Positions 39,686 through 49,212 are shown, counted from the stretch's first letter. The stretch: DNA of 54,210 nt from Syntrophorhabdaceae bacterium (GCA_009783195.1 WRHP01000006.1:1-54210), one strand, 5' to 3'. Made by a program: numbers and translations. Notes: generated by a model not told the origin, from the sequence alone.

Positions 39686-40777
39686 TTACGGTTTTCCCGC
39701 AAGAATTTTTTCGTAAAAGCGCAGATGGTTTTTCCCCATTGCGTCTATGGAGAAATATTCTTCCGCGACCTTTCTTCCTTCGATTCCCAGATGAAAGCGT
39801 TTTTCGTCATCGGATAGCAGATCCACGACGGCTTGCGCGAACTCACGGACGCCGCCGTTGACCAGCACGCCTCCTCCCTTCCGGATGATTTCAACGAGGC
39901 CGCCGCTGTTGTAGGCCACAACCGGCGTGAGTGACGCAATGGATTCGATGTGTACGATTCCAAATCCCTCGTTTCGGTGGGTGGAAACCGAGAGATCCAG
40001 ATCGTGAAACACATCCGGGATAAGGTTACGGGGAAGGCGTCCTGTCAGCACAAAATGCTTCTGTAGCCCCAGTCGCGCTATCCGCTCTTTAAGTGCGGCG
40101 GGTTCATTGTATCCTCCGACAAGCGCCAAGGTCATGTCGGGGAACGCTTCCAGCATTGCGGGAGCGGCGTCCACCAGTTCTTCCTGGTTTTTCCATAGCT
40201 CGCCGACCATGGCGATGATGGGAAACCCGCGGTCCCGGAAATATCTTCGCGTCCGGTTCCGGTTTTTTTTCGCGGTTTCGTCAACCGCCGGAAGCCGGAC
40301 TCCATAGTGGATGATCTCCGTCATGCGTTCGATTTCCGGGTTTTTGCGGACAAAAGACGCGCCGGTATATTCGGATGTGGCTATGACTCCGTCGAAATTT
40401 TTAAGGCCGGGGTAGTATCGGCCTGTGGGAGTGTGAAACACCGCAACCATCTTCGGTTTTTTCTTGAGCCAGGGAGAGACAAACCGGGTGGCCCAAAGTG
40501 TGGGGATAATGTTGTGCTCCCGATTGATCGATATGATATCGGGTTGTTCCGAAAGGACAGCCTTGCCTATCCTGTACGGTAAAGACAGCCGCCGTTTCCT
40601 GTCGAACACTTCATGAAAAGGAACCCCGATGTTGCTCATCTGTCTGGAAAGGGCGCTTTTTGCGGAGACAAGGAAAGCCGGGTCGTGCCCGTGCGTTTTC
40701 ATCCAGGCGGCAATGTCTTCGAGATGATCCTCGGCCCCGCTGGAAACCAAAGCGTTGGTTACGTAAAGAATCTTCAA
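39686..40777 (-). CDS. Glycosyltransferase family 4
   Basis: MKILYVTNALVSSGAEDHLEDIAAWMKTHGHDPAFLVS; STHRNEGFGIVHIESIASLTPVVAYNSGGLVEIIRKGGGVLV. Confidence 0.92.
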   Translation of the reverse strand: MKILYVTNALVSSGAEDHLEDIAAWMKTHGHDPAFLVSAKSALSRQMSNIGVPFHEVFDRKRRLSLPYRIGKAVLSEQPDIISINREHNIIPTLWATRFVSPWLKKKPKMVAVFHTPTGRYYPGLKNFDGVIATSEYTGASFVRKNPEIERMTEIIHYGVRLPAVDETAKKNRNRTRRYFRDRGFPIIAMVGELWKNQEELVDAAPAMLEAFPDMTLALVGGYNEPAALKERIARLGLQKHFVLTGRLPRNLIPDVFHDLDLSVSTHRNEGFGIVHIESIASLTPVVAYNSGGLVEIIRKGGGVLVNGGVREFAQAVVDLLSDDEKRFHLGIEGRKVAEEYFSIDAMGKNHLRFYEKILAGKP

Positions 40778-41066
40778 CCGGCATCCTCTTTTAAAAATCA
40801 GAGAATAGCATAACTATAGAAATCATTCGCGACGGGCGGCGCGACAAGGCGTGAAACCGCTTTGGCGGCGGATTGTGGCTGATCGGCAAAGCGGATAGCG
40901 CCATTTCCGCCCGCGGTTGACTGCGCGGCAGGCGTTTGACAGAATGCCAAATACTTGGAACTGCCTTTAAAGATTTGTCAAGCAAGGGTATTTATATATC
41001 AGTTTTGCGCCGCCAAAGACGCGGCTTGCGTTATCCATCAGCGGACAGAATCAACAAGGATGTAAA

Positions 41067-41855
41067 GTGGATCGAATTCCGTCCCTTTCCGTTGTCATCA
41101 TCGCGAAAAACGAGGAAGCGTGTATCGGCAGGTGCGTTGAATCCGTTGCTTTTGCGGGAGAAGTGGTGGTTGTGGATTCGGGCAGCGCCGACCGGACCAT
41201 GGAAATTGCCGAAGCGGCGGGAGCCCGTGTTGTGCATGCCCTCTGGCCTGGCGATTATTCCGTCCAGAGAAACCGCGCGGACGAACATGCCCGCGGGGAG
41301 TGGGTCTTTCAGATAGACGCGGATGAGACAGCCTCTATGGAGTTGGCCGAGGAGATCGCCGGGTTTTTTGCTTCGGGTCTGGACCGCTCAAACGCCGCCG
41401 CGCGAATACCCAGGAAGGAAATCATTTTCGGTAAATGGCTGCGCTACGGCAACTTTAGCGCCAACCTGCTGCGGTTGTACCGGAAAGGAGCCGGGGCGTG
41501 GCACGGGAAAGTCCACGAGCATTATGTAACGGATAGAGCGGTTTATGCCTTTGCGAACCACATAGTTCACGATTCGTATGAATCCATTCACGCGTTTGTC
41601 GAGAAGTACAACCGGTACAGCTCTATTGACGCGGAGCAGGAGTTTGCCAAAGGGAAACCTTTCCGGCTCTATAAGCTTTTCTTTGCTCCTCTTGAGCGAT
41701 TCTTTGGGCGATTTGTTATACACGCGGGGTTTAGAGACGGTTTCCACGGGTTTGTCGCCGCGGCCATGATCGGCCTGAATTACTTCCTCAGATATTTGAA
41801 GTTATGGGAGAAGCAATATAAGGCTGCCGCGAGGAAGGCCAAAGATTTTCCTTAA
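41067..41855 (+). CDS. Glycosyltransferase family 2 (WaaE/KdtX-like)
   Basis: SLSVVIIAKNEEACIGRCVESVAFAGEVVVVDSGSADRTMEIAE; WVFQIDADE; KVHEHYVTD. Confidence 0.92.
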   Translation: MDRIPSLSVVIIAKNEEACIGRCVESVAFAGEVVVVDSGSADRTMEIAEAAGARVVHALWPGDYSVQRNRADEHARGEWVFQIDADETASMELAEEIAGFFASGLDRSNAAARIPRKEIIFGKWLRYGNFSANLLRLYRKGAGAWHGKVHEHYVTDRAVYAFANHIVHDSYESIHAFVEKYNRYSSIDAEQEFAKGKPFRLYKLFFAPLERFFGRFVIHAGFRDGFHGFVAAAMIGLNYFLRYLKLWEKQYKAAARKAKDFP

Positions 41856-42130
41856 AAGGCATTTCGCCGCGTGCGGCGCGGCCATGCGCGAGACCGGCTC
41901 CTTGGCGGTTGCTTCGCGGTTGTCCCTTCCATGTTGCATGAATCTGTCAGAAACCTTGATGGCACTGTTTGCCGCCATGAGAGGCGCCTGTTCGAAAGAA
42001 ATTGTCCGGCTAATCAAGCCATCGACGCAAAGTGTTTGGCCGATATGTATGCCGGTCAATCGGTTGAGGGTTTGATAGAATATATAAATATCGTGACTGT
42101 CCGTATGATGAACCGAGGGAGGAAACCCGG

Positions 42131-42529
42131 ATGACGTATTTGCGTAAAGCAGGTTGGTTTGTAGCGCTGGCGATGGTTCTTGCCGGATGGATGGGGATTC
42201 TTGGAACCATGCGAGGTGTCGCGGAGGCCAGTGTAATAGGCTCCATAGTTCCCGAGGCAACGACAAGCGCGGAAGATCTCGCGACCATCCAGAAATTTCT
42301 TGAGAACAAGGTGGTTGTCCAAAAGCTTGTCGATTACGGCGTCTCGCCGGAAGAAGCAATGGCTAAGGTGCGCGGCATGAGCCCGCAGGAGCTTCACCAG
42401 TTGGCGACGCTGACCGACCGGGCGGCCGAAGGAACAAGCGCGGTCGGGTTTTTGATAGGGGTGGCGATTCTCATTATTCTCGTCGTCGTTATCATAAAGC
42501 TGCTGGATAAAGAGATCATCATTCGCTGA
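42131..42529 (+). CDS. PA2779-like small membrane protein
   Basis: N-terminal TM, IVPEATTSAEDLATIQKFLENKVVVQKLVDYGVSPEEAMAKVRGMSPQELHQLA, C-terminal TM FLIGVAILIILVVVIIKLLDKEIIIR. Confidence 0.75.
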   Translation: MTYLRKAGWFVALAMVLAGWMGILGTMRGVAEASVIGSIVPEATTSAEDLATIQKFLENKVVVQKLVDYGVSPEEAMAKVRGMSPQELHQLATLTDRAAEGTSAVGFLIGVAILIILVVVIIKLLDKEIIIR

Positions 42530-43104
42530 TGCCCCCGGTTTTTCGGTTTATAGGCGCCGCCTTGCTGTTGGTCGGCGCCTTTTTCCTTATCGGGGGATGC
42601 GCGTCGCTGCCTGCGGGCGGGACTCCGGTGGGTGTTTCCTCCAGAGAAACACGGATCATACCTGGAGTTTTGTTTTTGCCGCAGGAAGAGGAAACATGCG
42701 GCCCCACTTCTCTTGCCATGTTTCTGCGGTTTCACGGGAAGGATGTATCGGTGCGGGAGCTTCAGGAGGAGACGCGCACCCAAGGTTTGCGGGGAAGTCT
42801 CATTACCGACCTGGCCGCGTCGGCGCGCCGTCGCGGAATTTCCGCAGAAGTAGCTTCGCTTGGTCTGCCGGAGCTTTGCCGGCGGGTTATCGCGGGAGAA
42901 CCTGTAATCTTGCTGGTGGATCTGGGGATGCTGTTATGGAGCCGCCCTCATTATATGGTCGTTTATGGCGTGATGCCGGAAGGCGTGGTGGCGCATTCCG
43001 GATTGACGGAGGGAGCTGTGATTCCGTACGGTCAGTTGGAAAACCAGTGGGAAAAAATGGGGCGGCTTGCGATTGTGGCGCCCGCTCGGGAGCGGTCCGA
43101 ATGA
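42529..43104 (+). CDS. PA2778-like C39-type cysteine peptidase (lipoprotein)
   Basis: Lipobox LIGGCASL; LPQEEETCGPTSLAMFLRFHG (Q..C); RPHYMVVYGVMPEGVVAHSG (H). Confidence 0.8.
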   Translation: MPPVFRFIGAALLLVGAFFLIGGCASLPAGGTPVGVSSRETRIIPGVLFLPQEEETCGPTSLAMFLRFHGKDVSVRELQEETRTQGLRGSLITDLAASARRRGISAEVASLGLPELCRRVIAGEPVILLVDLGMLLWSRPHYMVVYGVMPEGVVAHSGLTEGAVIPYGQLENQWEKMGRLAIVAPARERSE

Positions 43105-43790
43105 TCGCGCAAGCGTCCTGTGCCGTAATCCTCCGGCTCCGGAAGAGAAAGGTTGTCGATGCGGGGCAAAGTTTTTCCGTCGCGGTTTGCGCGCAAAAAC
43201 TCTTCGTTGCCTTTCTTTTTTTGTTGTCGGTTGTCGCTGCGACCGGATGCGGGCGCATGCCGAAGATCATTGTGCTCAATGATCCGCTCTCCTCGGACGA
43301 GCGTGTTGCCCTGGGCGTGTCATACGAGATGAAGGGCGAGATCGAATCGGCTTCCCGTGAATACGAACGCGCGCTTAAAAAAGACAAGAATTCATTCAAC
43401 GCGCGTTTTAACCTGGGCAATATCAGGCTTTCCCAGAAGCGGTACGACGCGGCGAAAGAGCTGTATCTTGAGGCGCTGGAACTGCGCCCCGAAGACCCGC
43501 GCGCCGCAAATAATCTTGCCTGGGCGGCTATTCTTTCCGGCGCCGGCACGGAGTCCGCGCTTTACCGGCTGGAGTCCGCGCTGTCCGATTCGTCACGACG
43601 ATTGCCTCCCTATCTGGATACGCTCGGTGTCCTGCTGATGGAGATGTCTTGTATTTCCGGGGCGGAGAAAATTTTTGACGAAGCGCTGGCGCGTTGCGCC
43701 GCCGCGGACCCTTCCTGCACTGAAGCGGTCCTGGCCGAGATCCACGAGCACAGAGAAACACTTGCGAAGCGCGGCCATGCCAAGCCATAG
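43101..43790 (+). CDS. TPR-containing lipoprotein
   Basis: ATGA overlap with upstream stop; VVAATGCG lipobox; YEMKGEIESASREYERALKKDKNSFNARFNLGNIRLSQKRYDAAKELYLEALELRPEDPRAANNLAWA. Confidence 0.8.
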   Translation: MIAQASCAVILRLRKRKVVDAGQSFSVAVCAQKLFVAFLFLLSVVAATGCGRMPKIIVLNDPLSSDERVALGVSYEMKGEIESASREYERALKKDKNSFNARFNLGNIRLSQKRYDAAKELYLEALELRPEDPRAANNLAWAAILSGAGTESALYRLESALSDSSRRLPPYLDTLGVLLMEMSCISGAEKIFDEALARCAAADPSCTEAVLAEIHEHRETLAKRGHAKP

Positions 43791-43840
43791 TCCGACGGGC
43801 CGGTTTGAGCCAAAAATGGAACAGGTAAAGAGAGGCGCGT

Positions 43841-44338
43841 ATGGGGAATGATGACAGGGAATATCTTCCGAACTCTCCCGGATGCTTTCTATGCGGCGAG
43901 GATAATCCGTCCGGACTTCGAACCCGCTTCTTTGTCGTGGAGAATGAAGTGCGCGGGTCGGTTGCGATTCCAGGGCACATGAATGGCTACAAGGATGTTG
44001 TACACGGAGGAATCCTGGCCGCGTTGCTGGATGAGACTATGGGTTGGGCGGCCACTGTGTTTGGAAAGGCGCGCCTCATGTTTGTTACGGCGGAGCTTAC
44101 CGTGAGATACATGCGGCCTGTGCCGATAGAAAAAGAAATAACTGTGCGCAGCCGTTTGGTCAGGGATGCCGGACGCCTGTCTTACTGCGAGGGAGAATTA
44201 TTACTCGATAATGAGGTATGCGCGCGGGGGAAAGGGATATTCTCGCCGCTTGACCGCGAAGGCACGGCCGAAGTGTTGTCGTATCTAAGGTTTTATGACT
44301 GCAACAAGTTCAAAAATCTCTTTGGCGGCTGCCAATAG
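43841..44338 (+). CDS. Hotdog-fold (PaaI family) thioesterase
   Basis: CFLCGEDNPSGL; DVVHGGILAALLDETMGWAATVFG. Confidence 0.88.
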   Translation: MGNDDREYLPNSPGCFLCGEDNPSGLRTRFFVVENEVRGSVAIPGHMNGYKDVVHGGILAALLDETMGWAATVFGKARLMFVTAELTVRYMRPVPIEKEITVRSRLVRDAGRLSYCEGELLLDNEVCARGKGIFSPLDREGTAEVLSYLRFYDCNKFKNLFGGCQ

Positions 44339-44374
44339 GCCGGACAAAAAGACGCTTGCCGCGCGATGTCCCCT

Positions 44375-44496
44375 GTGATTGATGTAACCTGGATCTTCAT
44401 CCAAAAATGCTACGGAACTGGGCTTGAAACCATAATGAATCATCTAATGGCCGTCATTAAGAATTAGCGACTGATGATGGATCTAGGCTAAAGAAA
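44375..44496. repeat. Dispersed repeat family 1, copy C (inverted)
   Basis: Reverse complement gcctagatccatcatcag..gctaattcttaatgacggccattag...attatggtttcaagcccagttccgtagcattt aligns with copies A and D. Confidence 0.65.
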
Positions 44497-44649
44497 CCGC
44501 CCGGATAATGATTGTTGATGGAGGAGCAGTCGGGCGAAAGAAGCTACCCTGTTTTTTCTTTGCCGTGTTTTGGCAGTCCCAAAAAGGGACGCCAGGAACG
44601 GCGTCCCCCGCAAAGACCGGAATAGCGGATTTGGCGTTTCGTATATGTT

Positions 44650-45837
44650 TTAATGCGAGTGCAGATAAACGGTGTAAGCGATTATTCCCGGTTTAGGGCC
44701 GACGGGGAGAATGCTCCTGGACGGCATTCCTTCGGGCGACAGCCTTCCGTTTTGCCACAGATCTTCGATAAACGCCTGCGCGGTACGCTCCGGCAGGAGT
44801 ACGCGAACCGTAACGATTCCTTCGGGAACGGCGGCGCGGTCCATTTTTTCTACTGTTCCTCCAAGCCGCTTTGCTGTTTTGGCAATACGCTCGGCTGTCT
44901 CTTGCCGCTCTTCTAGTGTTGTCTCTACCGAGATCTCCAGTCCGTATGGGACGGGCGGACGAATCGTCAGGAGTTCCGCGTCGGGAGCTTCGGATTCCGG
45001 CGCTGCTTTAGCTTCGGAGCGGGCGGGTTTCGTCTCGGCGGTGTTTGCAGGTATGTAAGGCCGGACCCTGGCGAATCGGGTGCTGGCGCGAAGTATGGGA
45101 ACAGCGGGAAGATCGGCCAGGGAATAAACGCGAACTTTGGGGTCTGAAATGTCTTCGGGCAGAGTGGCGATTGAACGTTCGGCGCTTTGATTTGCGCGTG
45201 TCGCTGGTGAACGTTCGGCGCTTTGATTTGCGCGTACCGCTGGTTGAGCGGAAGGCGAAGGTTCGTCGGCTACCTGGGAATATACCCTGGCGGTCTGGGC
45301 CGACGCCTGGTTTATGGGAACCGCGGGCATTTGGATTTCGGAAGTATTTTCGGCGCTGTCTGGCGCTGCTTCCGCGAGCATAGGCTCGGACATGGGAAGC
45401 GAATCTTCGGTTTCGGCTGTTGCCGGAGCATGCGATTGCGCGGAGAGCTTTGCCTGGCGTGTGTCTTTTCCGGAGGGAGTCCCAGCCATGTACCACCCGA
45501 TGGAAGCAAACAGAAGGATAGCGGCGGCAGCCTCAAGAGGAAATTTCCAGCGGGAGCCGGCGGAGCGGGGTTTAACGTCTGCGTTGTCTTTTGGGGCGGT
45601 CGCATCGGGGAGCCGCGTTTCTCTGGAGATTGCTTCCTGTATTTTTTCGAGCAGCTCCGGAGGGGCGACCATGGGAGGCAGCTGGCGCAGCCCTTCTCGT
45701 ACGGCTTCGAGCGAGCTTGCAACAGCCGAACATTCGGCGCATCCGGAAAGATGGCTGCGGATTTCGTCTTTGGAGGTTTTCGACAAGGAATCGTCTTTAA
45801 AGTCTGACAGGCGGTTCCTTACTTCTATGCAGTCCAT
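44650..45837 (-). CDS. Anti-sigma factor (zinc-finger HX3CX2C) with DUF4349-like C-terminus
   Basis: SHLSGCAECSAVASSLE; TM region LEAAAAILLFASIGWYMAG; YGLEISVETTLEERQETAERIAKTAKRLGGTVEKM. Confidence 0.82.
   Translation of the reverse strand: MDCIEVRNRLSDFKDDSLSKTSKDEIRSHLSGCAECSAVASSLEAVREGLRQLPPMVAPPELLEKIQEAISRETRLPDATAPKDNADVKPRSAGSRWKFPLEAAAAILLFASIGWYMAGTPSGKDTRQAKLSAQSHAPATAETEDSLPMSEPMLAEAAPDSAENTSEIQMPAVPINQASAQTARVYSQVADEPSPSAQPAVRANQSAERSPATRANQSAERSIATLPEDISDPKVRVYSLADLPAVPILRASTRFARVRPYIPANTAETKPARSEAKAAPESEAPDAELLTIRPPVPYGLEISVETTLEERQETAERIAKTAKRLGGTVEKMDRAAVPEGIVTVRVLLPERTAQAFIEDLWQNGRLSPEGMPSRSILPVGPKPGIIAYTVYLHSH
45164..45240. repeat. Short in-frame tandem repeat in the anti-sigma linker
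   Basis: gaacgttcggcgctttgatttgcgcgt repeated, encoding RANQSAERSPAT RANQSAERSIAT. Confidence 0.85.
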
Positions 45838-45849
45838 ACCGTATCTCCT

Positions 45850-46467
45850 TCAGATTACAGGGGCCAGCGCGCGTCGCAGCGTCATCCTGGCCCGGTGCAG
45901 CCGGGATTTTACCGTTCCGACCGGGACTTCCGCGAGTTTGGCGATTTCTTCGTGAGAAAAACCCTCCACATCGGAAAGCAGAACCATCCAGCGGATGGAA
46001 GGGTTGAGTTTGCCAAGGGTTTCAGCGAGAATCGCTCCCATTTCTGTGTTCTCCGTTATACGGTCCGGGCAATGTTCTTCTGAAGCGGCTGCCTGAAACT
46101 CCATTTCATTTTCGTCGTCACCCATGATCGGCAACTGCGTCTCCCGGGCGGCGATGGCTTTTTTCTGGCGGATACGATTTAGGCACCGATTCGCGGCAAT
46201 TCGGACAAGCCATGTTGATAAAGAGGAATCTCCCCGGAAAGTATCAAGTTTTCTGTATGCCGCAAGAAATACATCTTGCGATATGTCGAGGGCTTCCTCC
46301 CGGTCCGAAAGCATGCGGGCACAAAATGCGTACACCCGGTTTTGGTGGGCGCGTACGATCGCCTCGAAGGCATTTGGCTTTCCTTGCCGGAACGCCTCTA
46401 CAAGCAGGTCAGCCGGCACACCTTCGTCTTGCGGCGTTTTCACAGCGCCTCCTTTTTGGTCGGACAC
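45850..46467 (-). CDS. ECF RNA polymerase sigma factor (RpoE-like)
   Basis: RVYAFCARMLSDREEALDISQDVFLAAYRKLDTFRGDSSLSTWLVRIAANRCLNRIR; LSDVEGFSHEEIAKLAEVPVGTVKSRLHRARMTLRR. Confidence 0.95.
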   Translation of the reverse strand: MSDQKGGAVKTPQDEGVPADLLVEAFRQGKPNAFEAIVRAHQNRVYAFCARMLSDREEALDISQDVFLAAYRKLDTFRGDSSLSTWLVRIAANRCLNRIRQKKAIAARETQLPIMGDDENEMEFQAAASEEHCPDRITENTEMGAILAETLGKLNPSIRWMVLLSDVEGFSHEEIAKLAEVPVGTVKSRLHRARMTLRRALAPVI

Positions 46468-46604
46468 GGATCCCCCTCTTTGGGTTCCATAATATATCGT
46501 AGTTTACAGAAGATTGCGGCAGCTTCCCAATTGATGTATTTTAGTAAATGCATAATGCTTGTTTTTATATTCAGCTCCTCGTAACTGTTTAAAGGAGGTG
46601 AAAC

Positions 46605-47009
46605 TTGGACGCGTTGTCTATTTTGTGTATTGTTTTGGCCTTTTCAGTTATTGCGGTAACAGTTGCTGTTGTTTTAGCTCTTAAGGAAGTTATAAAGAGC
46701 GCGAGACGTCTGACAAACCGGCTCGATGAAACCCTCCGGCAGGTTGAAGTTACCACGGAAGATTTGAGAAAAACGAACTCCTCTATCAGGAGTGTTATAT
46801 CTAACGTGGATTATGCGGCGGCCAATTTTGCGCACCTTACCGATGGGGTAAAACATTTTCGCGGGGCTGTCGATGTGGCGACGAAGGTGATCGACCGGTC
46901 CGTTTCTCCGGCGTTGATCGGGTTTGCGGGCGGTCTTGCGGGGCTTAAAACGGCTTTTTCTCACATAGCCCAAAGGATATCCGGAAACTCGGGAAAGGAG
47001 ACAAGGTAA
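46605..47009 (+). CDS. DUF948 domain protein
   Basis: TTG start after aaaggaggtg; VVLALKEVIKSARRLTNRLDETLRQVEVTTEDLRKTNSSI. Confidence 0.8.
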   Translation: MDALSILCIVLAFSVIAVTVAVVLALKEVIKSARRLTNRLDETLRQVEVTTEDLRKTNSSIRSVISNVDYAAANFAHLTDGVKHFRGAVDVATKVIDRSVSPALIGFAGGLAGLKTAFSHIAQRISGNSGKETR

Positions 47010-47311
47010 TGAGTGAAGAAAAGTGTGGGTCGGGCGGAATCTTCCTGGCGGTTCTTGCCGGAGGGCTGATCGGCGCCGGCATAGCTCTTCTGTATGCGCC
47101 GGCTGCGGGCATTGATACCCGCAGGAAAATACGCGATATGGCCGATGACGTGAAGGAAAAGTCCGAGAAGTGGACCAGCGAAATCAAGCAAAAGATGGAA
47201 GGGTTTGTCGAAGAGGAACGCGCCATACTTAAGGCTGCCTATGATGCCGGGCGCGAAGCGATGGTGCGCGAGAAATCCAAATACGAAGAAGCGCAATCCT
47301 CCGAGGAGTAA
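47009..47311 (+). CDS. YtxH domain protein
   Basis: GGIFLAVLAGGLIGAGIALLYAPAAGIDTRRKIRDMADDVKEKSEKWTSEIKQK. Confidence 0.88.
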   Translation: MSEEKCGSGGIFLAVLAGGLIGAGIALLYAPAAGIDTRRKIRDMADDVKEKSEKWTSEIKQKMEGFVEEERAILKAAYDAGREAMVREKSKYEEAQSSEE

Positions 47312-47396
47312 TGCTTTCAGTTTTGATGTATCTGCCGGCGGGCGCGCCATGTCCGTCGGCATTTTTTTTAAGATTTCCGTCTTCTTTAAATCCACA

Positions 47397-47460
47397 TAAA
47401 CCCAGATCCGTCATCAGGCGTTAATTTCTAATGACGGCCATTAGAGCAACCTATTGCTTG
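47397..47460. repeat. Dispersed repeat family 1, partial copy D
   Basis: taaacccagatccgtcatcaggcgttaatttctaatgacggccattagagcaacctatt shares the terminus with copy B and interior with A and C. Confidence 0.65.
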
Positions 47461-47555
47461 TTCCGCTCATTTTTTGTGTTGGCCGCGCCAAGGTTGGTAT
47501 CTGGTCAAGGATGCTTTGCTGTGGGAGTGTTTCCTTAAAGCATTGCGATAAAAAG

Positions 47556-48500
47556 TTACTCGTTTGATCGTGCCGTCCGCATTGCCGCCGTCAGGATGAA
47601 GCAGGCCGAGGATGCCAGCACTATAGTCGCGCCGGTGGCCGTGTCCAAGTAGTAAGAGGCAATTAGCCCGCAAACACCTGAAAAAAGAGAGATTCCTATC
47701 GACAAAAGAAATGCGGGCGCGGCTGCGCGCGCAATATTTCTGGCCGCGGCGGCGGGAATGATAAGCAGCGCGGTGACAAGAAGTATTCCCACGGTCCGGA
47801 TCGCCGCCGTCACTACAAGCGATGTTATAAGGGCAAAAGACACCTCGACAGCTTTTACCCGGACTCCTTTCGAGCGGGCGAAGCCTTCATGGATTCCGAG
47901 AAGCAGCAGACGGTTGTACGTGACGATCAGGAAAAAGCCTACAAGAAGCAGCAAAAACAAAAGCCAGACGATCTCCGCGTCGGAAATTGCCAAAGGGTCC
48001 CCGTACAGAAACATTTGCAGGTTCCGGGTCAATCCTTTCGCGCGGCTGATAATGGCGATTCCAAGGGCGATAGCGGTGGAGAAAAAAACGCCGATGACGG
48101 TGTCGGCGGAAAGATCGGTGCGCCCCTTGACCAATACGATGCCGACGGCTACAAGAGCGCCAAAGACCACCATGGTCCAGGTGGGGGAGACGCCAAGCAG
48201 AATACCCAGAGCCACGCCGGTGAACGCGGAATGGCCGATGGCGTCCGAGAAAAACGCCATGCGGAACTGGACCAGCGGCACGCCGATAGCCGCTGTTGCC
48301 GGGGCGACAAGCAGCATTGCCAGCAGCGCCCGCTTCATGAATTCGGGCTCAAGAAATGAAAATGGCAAAAGCGCATCTATCAGGAAGAAGATGGCGTTGA
48401 AAATTGTTTCCAGAGCTTTACCCTTTTGCCGCGCGAGGCTCGCGCGGAGATTGGTCTTTGCCGGCGAAATAGTGGAGAAATAGAGGGATGTCGTCGCCAT
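47556..48500 (-). CDS. znuB: Zinc/manganese ABC transporter permease
   Basis: ABC-3 family: MAFFSDAIGHSAFTGVALGILLG; GILLVTALLIIPAAAARNIAR; start probably near 48413. Confidence 0.9.
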   Translation of the reverse strand: MATTSLYFSTISPAKTNLRASLARQKGKALETIFNAIFFLIDALLPFSFLEPEFMKRALLAMLLVAPATAAIGVPLVQFRMAFFSDAIGHSAFTGVALGILLGVSPTWTMVVFGALVAVGIVLVKGRTDLSADTVIGVFFSTAIALGIAIISRAKGLTRNLQMFLYGDPLAISDAEIVWLLFLLLLVGFFLIVTYNRLLLLGIHEGFARSKGVRVKAVEVSFALITSLVVTAAIRTVGILLVTALLIIPAAAARNIARAAAPAFLLSIGISLFSGVCGLIASYYLDTATGATIVLASSACFILTAAMRTARSNE

Positions 48501-49212
48501 AGATCTCCGCGAGGTTTTCGGCTGTCAACACCTCTTTGGCCATACCCTGGCGGATGATTCGGCGGTTTAGGCAGATCACCTCGTCGGCTTGCCGCGCCAC
48601 AAGTGACAAGTCGTGGCTGACGAGGAGAAGGCTGAAACGGGCGTCGTTGTGGATCTGCGACAGGAACCGGCTGAACTGCTCTCCGCCCGCAAGGTCAACG
48701 CCTGAAACCGGCTCGTCAAGCAGGAGGATATCGGGGGAATCATGCAGGATCAGCGCGAAAAGAACCCTTTGCAACTCTCCGCCGGAGAGCCTTCCCAACC
48801 GCCGGTCGGCCAGATGAGCCACTTCCGCGCGCTCAAGGCTTTCCAGCGCCATGCGGCGCACCGCTCTGGATATGCCGAGGAACACGGGGCGCTTTTGCGC
48901 CGATAGAGCGAAAAAATCAAGCACTGTGAGCGGAGTTTCGCGGTCAAACGCGAAGTGCTGAGGAATGTAGCCGATACGCGGCGATCCTCCTCCGTGTTCT
49001 TTGTGCCGGCAGAACCGGATTTCGCCCGTATATGGCACTTGGCCCAAGATTGCATGGAGCAGCATCGTTTTCCCCGCGCCGTTTGGTCCGATAAGAGCCG
49101 TTACCCTGCCGCATCGGATGTCCGCGTTGATTCCGGACAGGACCTCGATGCCTCCCTTCCGCGCGCTAAGGTTGCGGATTTCGAGAGTATGCCGGCAGAT
49201 TTCCGGATTCAT
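48418..49212 (-). CDS. znuC: Zinc ABC transporter ATP-binding protein
   Basis: Walker A ALIGPNGAGKTMLL; signature RLSGGELQRVLFA; ILLLDEPVSGVD. Confidence 0.93.
   Translation of the reverse strand: MNPEICRHTLEIRNLSARKGGIEVLSGINADIRCGRVTALIGPNGAGKTMLLHAILGQVPYTGEIRFCRHKEHGGGSPRIGYIPQHFAFDRETPLTVLDFFALSAQKRPVFLGISRAVRRMALESLERAEVAHLADRRLGRLSGGELQRVLFALILHDSPDILLLDEPVSGVDLAGGEQFSRFLSQIHNDARFSLLLVSHDLSLVARQADEVICLNRRIIRQGMAKEVLTAENLAEIYGDDIPLFLHYFAGKDQSPREPRAAKG

Noticed and set aside
41850-42060. GC-rich intergenic stretch that superficially resembles family 2 repeats
   Set aside because: Could not align its ends to gggcggct...agccgccc termini; treated as ordinary intergenic DNA.
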